Below are positions 6,848-10,283 of a stretch of 10,283 nucleotides of DNA, in pieces; within the stretch, counting starts at the first letter, position 1; each line of letters begins with the position of its first letter. A program made the position numbers and the translations under genes. The notes beneath the pieces are model-generated. The model saw nothing but the letters and a program-made list of their open reading frames with translations, was not told where the DNA came from and did no database searches. Origin of the DNA: Oscillospiraceae bacterium. GTDB lineage: Bacteria > Bacillota > Clostridia > Oscillospirales > Ruminococcaceae. Location: NCBI GenBank assembly GCA_015067125.1, contig SVNB01000068.1:1-10283 (forward strand). Direction: 5' to 3'.

Positions 6848-6857
6848 CACCTCCTTT
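6848..6857 (-). promoter_or_regulatory. Ribosome binding site deciding the mreC start
   Basis: AAAGGAGGTG is a full-length match to the anti-Shine-Dalgarno sequence. Its last three bases form a GTG in frame with mreC, which would have no spacing if used as start. The next in-frame GTG lies 9 nt downstream, at normal distance. Confidence 0.75.
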
Positions 6858-6866
6858 CTGTTATGC

Positions 6867-6889
6867 CTGCCTTTTTCCCGAAAAGGCAG
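6867..6889 (-). other. Hairpin in the mreC leader
   Basis: Perfect 9-bp stem CTGCCTTTT/AAAAGGCAG with a 5-nt loop. It lies between the putative mreC promoter and the ribosome binding site, ending about 10 nt before the latter. It is not followed by a T run, so it is not a terminator. It could stabilise the mRNA or affect translation; no function is shown. Confidence 0.5.
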
Positions 6890-6893
6890 CGTA

Positions 6894-6923
6894 ATTTTAT
6901 CGGTGAATATTTGCCCGGTGCAA
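6894..6923 (-). promoter_or_regulatory. Possible promoter for mreC-mreD-mrdA
   Basis: TTGCAC (6918-6923) and TAAAAT (6894-6899) with an 18-nt spacer, immediately after the mreB terminator. The match is moderate, but a promoter is needed here if the terminator works, because the three downstream genes have no other visible one. Confidence 0.45.
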
Positions 6924-6925
6924 AA

Positions 6926-6971
6926 AGAAAAAATTCATGGAGGATCCGTAAAAAAGCGGTTCCTCCATGAA
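6926..6971 (-). terminator. Intrinsic terminator between mreB and mreC
   Basis: Perfect 11-bp stem TTCATGGAGGA/TCCTCCATGAA (6961-6971 with 6934-6944) with a 16-nt loop, followed on the minus strand by TTTTTTCT. It lies about 20 nt after the mreB stop. Read-through may still occur, but it should lower mreC-mreD-mrdA expression relative to mreB. Confidence 0.82.
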
Positions 6972-6991
6972 CGGATCATCAAAAATTTTTA

Positions 6992-8032
6992 TCAGCCAAG
7001 GCGGCGTTCGCTATCAGAAACAACCTCTTTAAGAAGGTCGATATTATCAAGAACTTCGCCCGCGCCCGCGGCAACGCAGTCAAGGGGATTTTCCGCAATA
7101 TATACGGGCATACCGGTTTCTTTGGAAACAAGTTTATCTATGTTGTGAAGAAGGCTTCCGCCGCCGGTAAGGGTGATGCCGTGGTCGATGATATCCGCGG
7201 AAAGTTCCGGCGGAGTGCGTTCGAGGGTGGATTTGATGGCGTCAACAATGGAAGAAAGCGGATCCGCAAGGGCATCGCGGATTTCTTCGCTGGTGACGAA
7301 CATATTCTTCGGAAGGCCGTCCACAAGGTTGCGGCCCTTGATTTCCATTTCAAGTTCTTCTTCAAACGGGAATGCGGAACCGATGGTCATTTTAATGGCC
7401 TCTGCGCTGCGTTCACCGATAAGAAGATTATATTTTCTTTTGATGTAGGAAATGATTGCGGAGTCAAATTCATCGCCGCCCACGCGAACGGATTTGGAAG
7501 CAACAATGCCGCCAAGAGAGATAACCGCAACTTCGCAGGTACCGCCGCCGATATCCACAACCATGCTGCCGCAGGCTTCCGCTACGGGAAGTCCGGCGCC
7601 GATGGCCGCTGCCATGGGTTCTTCGATGATATGTACCTGGCGTGCGCCGGCCTTCATGGCTGCTTCGCGAACCGCTCTGCGTTCAACCTCGGTAACGCCG
7701 GAGGGAATACAGATAACACAGCGGGGTCTTGCAAAAATGGAGTTATTGAAGATTTTTTTGATAAAAATCTGGAGCATGGAAGCCGCAATATCAAAATCCG
7801 CAATAACGCCGTCTTTAAGGGGTCTTACCGCAACAATGGAACCGGGAGTACGGCCGATAACCTCTTTTGCTTCCTGGCCGACGTAACGGACGGTATCTGT
7901 TCTTGTATCTACTGCAACAACGGAAGGTTCGCGCATAATAATGCCCTTGCCTTTGGAAAAAATAAGGGTGTTTGCGGTACCAAGGTCGATGCCTATATCC
8001 TGATTAAAAAACTTGAAGATGTTAAAATTCAT
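6992..8032 (-). CDS. mreB: Actin-like rod shape-determining protein MreB
   Basis: The 346-residue product has full family length. It polymerises on the inner membrane face and directs the wall-elongation machinery. The actin-fold ATP site is complete: phosphate-1 motif D16-L-G-T-A-N-T22, the MreB signature CVICIPSGVTEVERRAV (105-121), the EEP region (137-139), phosphate-2 motif D160-I-G-G-G-T, VGGDEFD (184-190) and the LTGGGSLL adenosine motif (288-295). The N-terminal MNFNIFKFF is short and hydrophobic, fitting a membrane-touching segment. The ATG has AAAGGAG (8044-8050) 11 nt upstream. It has its own promoter and is followed by a terminator, so it seems to form a one-gene transcript with partial read-through into mreC. 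A Mbl or MreBH paralogue cannot be excluded, but the neighbouring mreC/mreD support mreB. Confidence 0.96.
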   Translation of the reverse strand: MNFNIFKFFNQDIGIDLGTANTLIFSKGKGIIMREPSVVAVDTRTDTVRYVGQEAKEVIGRTPGSIVAVRPLKDGVIADFDIAASMLQIFIKKIFNNSIFARPRCVICIPSGVTEVERRAVREAAMKAGARQVHIIEEPMAAAIGAGLPVAEACGSMVVDIGGGTCEVAVISLGGIVASKSVRVGGDEFDSAIISYIKRKYNLLIGERSAEAIKMTIGSAFPFEEELEMEIKGRNLVDGLPKNMFVTSEEIRDALADPLSSIVDAIKSTLERTPPELSADIIDHGITLTGGGSLLHNIDKLVSKETGMPVYIAENPLDCVAAGAGEVLDNIDLLKEVVSDSERRLG

Positions 8033-8086
8033 TATGAAGTGCTCTCCTTTCGAGCGGTTAAAATCGTTGTTGTCTTTATAAATATT

Positions 8087-8115
8087 ATTATATATGCCGC
8101 AAAGGGCAAAAGCAA
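8087..8115 (-). promoter_or_regulatory. Putative sigma-A promoter of mreB
   Basis: TTGCTT (8110-8115), 17-nt spacer, TATAAT (8087-8092). It lies between the Rrf2-type gene and mreB, leaving a leader of about 45-50 nt before the mreB ATG. Confidence 0.65.
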
Positions 8116-8151
8116 TAATTCAATTATGAAGAAACTGTAAAAAATGCCCTT

Positions 8152-8562
8152 TTAAACAGAAATTCCGGCCTCCGCAAGCATATCCGCAATGGTGGTGGAA
8201 TCCACCACTCCGTCAACGGCGGCTTTTATGCGGTTATAAAGGCCTATGGTAACACAGCCTGCGGAATGTTCGCAGCCGGTATCGCAGCATTCCACCGGGG
8301 CAATGGTGCCCTCTTCGGCGCGCAGGATTTCTCCGGCGGTGATTTCTGACGCAGGTTTTGCAAGAATATATCCGCCCTGTGCTCCGCGAATGCTTTTAAC
8401 AAGTCCGGCTTTGGAAAGGGGACTGATTATCTGTTCAAGATATTTTTCGCTTATATTCTGTCTTTTGGCAATCTCTTTTACCGGAACAGGTCTTTCGCCG
8501 CCTTCTGTGGCAAGGTCGATCATAAGCCTGAGGCCATAACGGCCTTTTGTGGATATCATCAT
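8152..8562 (-). CDS. Rrf2-family (IscR/CymR-like) transcriptional regulator
   Basis: 136 residues. The N-terminal winged helix begins MMISTKGRYGLRLMIDLA, continues with the recognition-helix region ISEKYLEQIISPLSKAGLV (about 37-55) and the wing RGAQGGYILA (59-68), all characteristic of Rrf2 proteins. After it come C92, C93, C97 and C103 in the segment ECCDTGCEHSAGC. E. coli IscR uses C92, C98 and C104 to hold [2Fe-2S], so an Fe-S or redox sensor is likely, although the first spacing is one residue off or shared by the CC pair. I choose the ATG at 8562 over the TTG two codons upstream because AGAGG (8572-8576) is 9 nt from the ATG but only 3 nt from the TTG. No cysteine desulfurase or Fe-S scaffold gene is in the window, so its targets are unknown. 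Confidence 0.88.
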   Translation of the reverse strand: MMISTKGRYGLRLMIDLATEGGERPVPVKEIAKRQNISEKYLEQIISPLSKAGLVKSIRGAQGGYILAKPASEITAGEILRAEEGTIAPVECCDTGCEHSAGCVTIGLYNRIKAAVDGVVDSTTIADMLAEAGISV

Positions 8563-8608
8563 AGTCAAAAACCTCTTATAATATATAATAAATATACTTA
8601 AGCAATTT

Positions 8609-8637
8609 ATTATAGCATAACTGTTAATTCATAGCAA
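8609..8637 (-). promoter_or_regulatory. Putative promoter of the Rrf2-type regulator
   Basis: TTGCTA (8632-8637), 17-nt spacer, TATAAT (8609-8614). The TAACAGTTA within the spacer is a short palindrome and a possible but weak operator. The leader is very AT-rich. Confidence 0.6.
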
Positions 8638-8684
8638 TATGCAGGGAAATAAAATTTTTAAATTATGCAAAAAAAGCTTTTTAT

Positions 8685-8729
8685 GTTCTGTTTTGCTGGT
8701 TTAAAAAACTGTTTTCAGCAAAACAGAAC
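8685..8729. repeat. Perfect 14-bp inverted repeat
   Basis: GTTCTGTTTTGCTG (8685-8698) and its exact complement (8716-8729) enclose a 17-nt loop. No T run follows on the plus strand. On the minus strand an AAAAAGCTTTTTTT stretch begins 2 nt after the stem, so it might work as a terminator there, although no gene needing one lies directly upstream. It lies in a gene-free stretch between the Rrf2-type gene and repeat copy B. Confidence 0.7.
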
Positions 8730-8759
8730 TGCCGGAGATTCTTTTGCAAAATCCGATGA

Positions 8760-9025
8760 ATTTTATTGAAACTTCGTAGGGGCGGCCCTGTGTGGCCGCC
8801 CGAAAAACGGCGAACAAACAAAAATATAACAGGGTTTGCCCTCATCCGTCTGCTTCGCAAATGCCACCTTCCCCCGGGGGAAGGCTGCCCTCCGGGTTGC
8901 CTGTTTGCTGAATCCCCTCGCCACTTCGTGGCCCTCTCCCCTCTAACGAGGGGCGCATTTGCCCTCCGGGTTACCTGATAATCCCTCCTCCGTCTGCTTC
9001 GCAGACACCTCCTCCTCCGAGGAGG
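8760..9025. repeat. Interspersed mosaic repeat, copy B (266 bp)
   Basis: The same element as 1811-2002 in the same orientation, with identical order of hairpin modules: GGGCGGCC/GGCCGCCC, the TGCTTCGCA module, CCTTCCCC/GGGGAAGG, and GTCTGC-TTC-GCAGAC, closing in GAGGAGG. It carries 74 extra bases (8904-8977) beside a 17-bp direct repeat GCCCTCCGGGTTRCCTG (8887-8903 and 8961-8977). The extra module contains CCCCTCG/CGAGGGG (8914-8953) and GCCAC-TTC-GTGGC hairpins. The small indels elsewhere cancel, so the whole length difference from copy A equals this module. It fills most of the gene-free region between the Rrf2-type gene and tmk. Confidence 0.85.
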
Positions 9026-9041
9026 CAAAAACATCGTCAAA

Positions 9042-9055
9042 TGTGCGGCCGCACA
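9042..9055. repeat. GC-rich 14-bp palindrome
   Basis: TGTGCGGCCGCACA is a perfect palindrome just outside the right end of repeat copy B, followed by a related GTGCGGCGG. It is probably another fragment of palindromic intergenic sequence; no function is evident. Confidence 0.45.
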
Positions 9056-9102
9056 GACCGCCCGTGCGGCGGATTTGAAAAAATAATTTTCAGCCGTCAA
9101 CT

Positions 9103-9133
9103 AAAAAACGCCCTTTTGCAAAGGGCGTTTTTT
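9103..9133 (-). terminator. Terminator of tmk
   Basis: Stem of CGCCCTTT/AAAGGGCG plus six flanking A-T pairs, loop TGC, with a T run on both strands. It begins right after the tmk TGA stop. It could act in both directions and would also stop transcription entering from the repeat region. Confidence 0.88.
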
Positions 9134-9134
9134 A

Positions 9135-9764
9135 TCAAAGCAATTTATCAATTTCTGTTTTTATCTGTTCAAAAACCTCTTCTATGCTGCCGGTGGAATC
9201 TATTACGGCGATGTTATCGCGATCTTTAAGCATTTCGAAAACAATTCCGTAGCGGCGGCGGGTTTCGGAAATCATGGCCGCGTTTTCCTCATAAATTTCA
9301 AAATGAGTTCTGCCGGCGCGAATATGCTCGTGGCATTTTTCCGGATCCATATCAAGAAAAAGACAGATATCCGGCTTTGTGATAACGGGACATTCCAGAT
9401 TCATGGCGGCAACCCATTCCATGGCTCCGTCAACACCCTGATACGCAAGGGAAGAATAATAATATCTGTCGCAAACAACGTCCGTGCCCTCTGCCAGGTG
9501 CTTTTTTATGCCGTTTTTCGGGCCCACGTTGTGGGCAACTCTGTCTGCCGCAAACATCGCCGCAAGTTCTTCTCTGGTGCGCGGGTGTTCGCCGCCAAGG
9601 CCGTCGCGAACCATGCCGCCAAGGCCGGTTTCCGTCGGTTCGCAGGTGTGGTGAACGGTTCTTCCTTTTTTGCGCAGATATTCCGCCAAAAGCTTTGCCT
9701 GAGTGGATTTTCCGCTGCCGTCAACACCCTCTATTACAATAAAAAGTCCGCGTTTGTTTTCCAA
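9135..9764 (-). CDS. tmk: Thymidylate kinase
   Basis: The 209-residue product has the usual length of dTMP kinase, which phosphorylates dTMP to dTDP with ATP for DNA synthesis. Visible motifs are the P-loop GVDGSGKS (13-20) in FIVIEGVDGSGKSTQAK, the CEPTETGLGG segment (41-50), DRYYYSSLAYQG (99-110, the DRY motif) and a lid-like IRAGRTHFEIYEE (148-160) with R149 and R152. The start is placed at TTG 9764-9762, with AAAGGAG (9775-9781) 10 nt upstream and the usual distance to the P-loop. The same frame stays open to 9827, but its TTG there lies inside the -35 hexamer of the promoter, so the extra 21 residues cannot be translated from this transcript. It is monocistronic, with its own promoter and terminator, and divergent from ispD. 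Confidence 0.93.
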   Translation of the reverse strand: MENKRGLFIVIEGVDGSGKSTQAKLLAEYLRKKGRTVHHTCEPTETGLGGMVRDGLGGEHPRTREELAAMFAADRVAHNVGPKNGIKKHLAEGTDVVCDRYYYSSLAYQGVDGAMEWVAAMNLECPVITKPDICLFLDMDPEKCHEHIRAGRTHFEIYEENAAMISETRRRYGIVFEMLKDRDNIAVIDSTGSIEEVFEQIKTEIDKLL

Positions 9765-9798
9765 AATAAAAACGCTCCTTTCCGGTATTCTATTGATA

Positions 9799-9827
9799 AT
9801 TATATTGTCACAAAGGGGTTTTGTCAA
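9799..9827 (-). promoter_or_regulatory. Consensus promoter of tmk
   Basis: TTGACA (9822-9827), 17-nt spacer, TATAAT (9799-9804): both hexamers and the spacing match the sigma-A consensus. The predicted transcript starts near 9792, giving a leader of about 28 nt. Confidence 0.88.
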
Positions 9828-9847
9828 ACCGAATTTTGTGGTATTAT
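9821..9847 (+). promoter_or_regulatory. Putative divergent promoter of ispD
   Basis: An extended -10, TGG followed by TATTAT (9842-9847), is preceded by TTGTCA (9821-9826) with a short 15-nt spacer. The -35 candidate overlaps the tmk -35 on the other strand. The leader of about 80 nt before the ispD GTG contains a small GCCG/CGGC hairpin near 9857-9875. Confidence 0.5.
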
Positions 9848-9932
9848 AAAAACGTAAAAAGCCGTTTTCGCGGCGGAGCTTTATTTGTATTTTTGCTGTT
9901 TTAAAGAAAATGATAACCGGGGAGGGTTTATT

Positions 9933-10283
9933 GTGGAAGAATATTTTGAATCCAGCCTTTTTTCAAAGCCTTTTTTAAGTGCCGTGATCGTTGCCGCCGG
10001 AAGTTCCCAGCGCATGGGCGGCGAAGACAAAATCTTCCTTTCCATCGCCGGCGTTCCGGTTATCGCAAGAAGTATGCTTGCCTGTGAAAAATGCGAGGAA
10101 GTTTCCGAAATCGTTGTGGTCACAAAAGATTCTTCCATAGAAGCTGTAAAATCCCTTGCAAAAGAATACGGCATAGCAAAGCTTAAAACCGTTGTTTCCG
10201 GCGGAGCAAACCGTGCGGAATCTGTTAAAAACGGTGTTTTTGCAATTTCGGAAAATGCGGATTTTGTGGCTATACACGATGGC
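9933..10283 (+). CDS. ispD: 2-C-methyl-D-erythritol 4-phosphate cytidylyltransferase, N-terminal half (partial)
   Basis: The first 117 codons are present; the gene runs off the right edge of the window (family length is about 230 residues). IspD joins CTP and MEP in the non-mevalonate isoprenoid pathway. The nucleotide-binding loop AAGSSQRMG (21-29) with K33, the VSGGANRAESVKNG segment (88-101) and the start of the IHDGARP motif (IHDG, 114-117) are diagnostic. The start is GTG at 9933, with GGGGAGG ending 7 nt upstream. About 14 residues precede the usual first beta strand, a short extension. No ATG gives a full-length product, so the gene is easy to miss. An IspD-like TarI (ribitol-5-phosphate) enzyme is possible, because the missing half would be needed to separate the two. 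Confidence 0.88.
   Translation, partial: MEEYFESSLFSKPFLSAVIVAAGSSQRMGGEDKIFLSIAGVPVIARSMLACEKCEEVSEIVVVTKDSSIEAVKSLAKEYGIAKLKTVVSGGANRAESVKNGVFAISENADFVAIHDG

Noticed and set aside
7145..8140. Plus-strand frame of 331 codons opposite mreB
   Set aside because: Antisense shadow of a complete MreB with all actin-fold motifs.
8033..8151. Riboswitch or T-box in the mreB leader
   Set aside because: The leader after the predicted start is only about 50 nt, AT-rich and without conserved motifs or an antiterminator/terminator pair.
8101..8152. Inverted repeat AAAGGGCA/TGCCCTTT as a terminator of the Rrf2-type gene
   Set aside because: The loop is about 36 nt and one arm reaches the stop codon; no T run follows in the right place. 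Termination after this gene is left open.
8681..9100. Minus-strand open frame of 139 codons, rich in Arg and Pro
   Set aside because: It crosses the 14-bp inverted repeat and repeat copy B; the composition reflects GC-rich palindromes, not a protein.
9848..9932. Attenuator or riboswitch ahead of ispD
   Set aside because: Only one short GCCG/CGGC hairpin without a T-run terminator was seen; too little to call.

Overview
The window looks like chromosome from a low-to-moderate GC member of the Firmicutes, most likely a gut Clostridia/Oscillospiraceae-type bacterium. Three things suggest this: the MreB/MreC/MreD/PBP2 elongasome order, strong AGGAGG-type ribosome binding sites with sigma-A-like TTGACA/TATAAT promoters, and GC-rich palindromic intergenic repeats of a kind I associate with gut Clostridia. 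The species cannot be named from the sequence alone.

Left part (1-1610, + strand): the 3' end of a PhoU-like domain, probably the tail of a Na/Pi cotransporter, closed by a strong terminator. A stand-alone iron-dependent alcohol dehydrogenase follows with its own promoter and terminator. Positions 1608-2002 carry no credible gene. They hold a chain of short palindromic modules (repeat copy A).

Middle part (2026-8640, - strand), read from high to low coordinates: an Rrf2/IscR-type regulator; mreB with its own promoter and an intrinsic terminator; mreC-mreD-mrdA (PBP2) as a tight operon ending in another terminator; then a two-gene operon of a YhbD-like HTH protein and a bactofilin-like beta-helix protein. 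The last operon has a near-consensus promoter that carries two perfect copies of the palindrome CGTAACA-N-TGTTACG, which is what a tightly repressed promoter looks like. This stretch is therefore a cell-shape/cytoskeleton block. The actin-like MreB system and its transpeptidase lie beside a second cytoskeletal polymer that seems to be controlled separately.

Right part (8641-10283): a gene-free stretch with a perfect 14-bp inverted repeat and repeat copy B. Copy B is nearly the same as copy A but holds an extra 74-bp module. Then come tmk (- strand) and the first half of ispD (+ strand), transcribed divergently from promoters whose -35 hexamers overlap on opposite strands.

No mobile-element protein, CRISPR array, tRNA or rRNA was seen. 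The items most worth a second look are the twin-operator promoter of the bactofilin operon, its position next to the mre genes, and the mosaic structure of the two intergenic repeats. Several starts are non-ATG (GTG or TTG), and some starts suggested by simple open-frame length fall inside promoter or Shine-Dalgarno sequences. I moved those.
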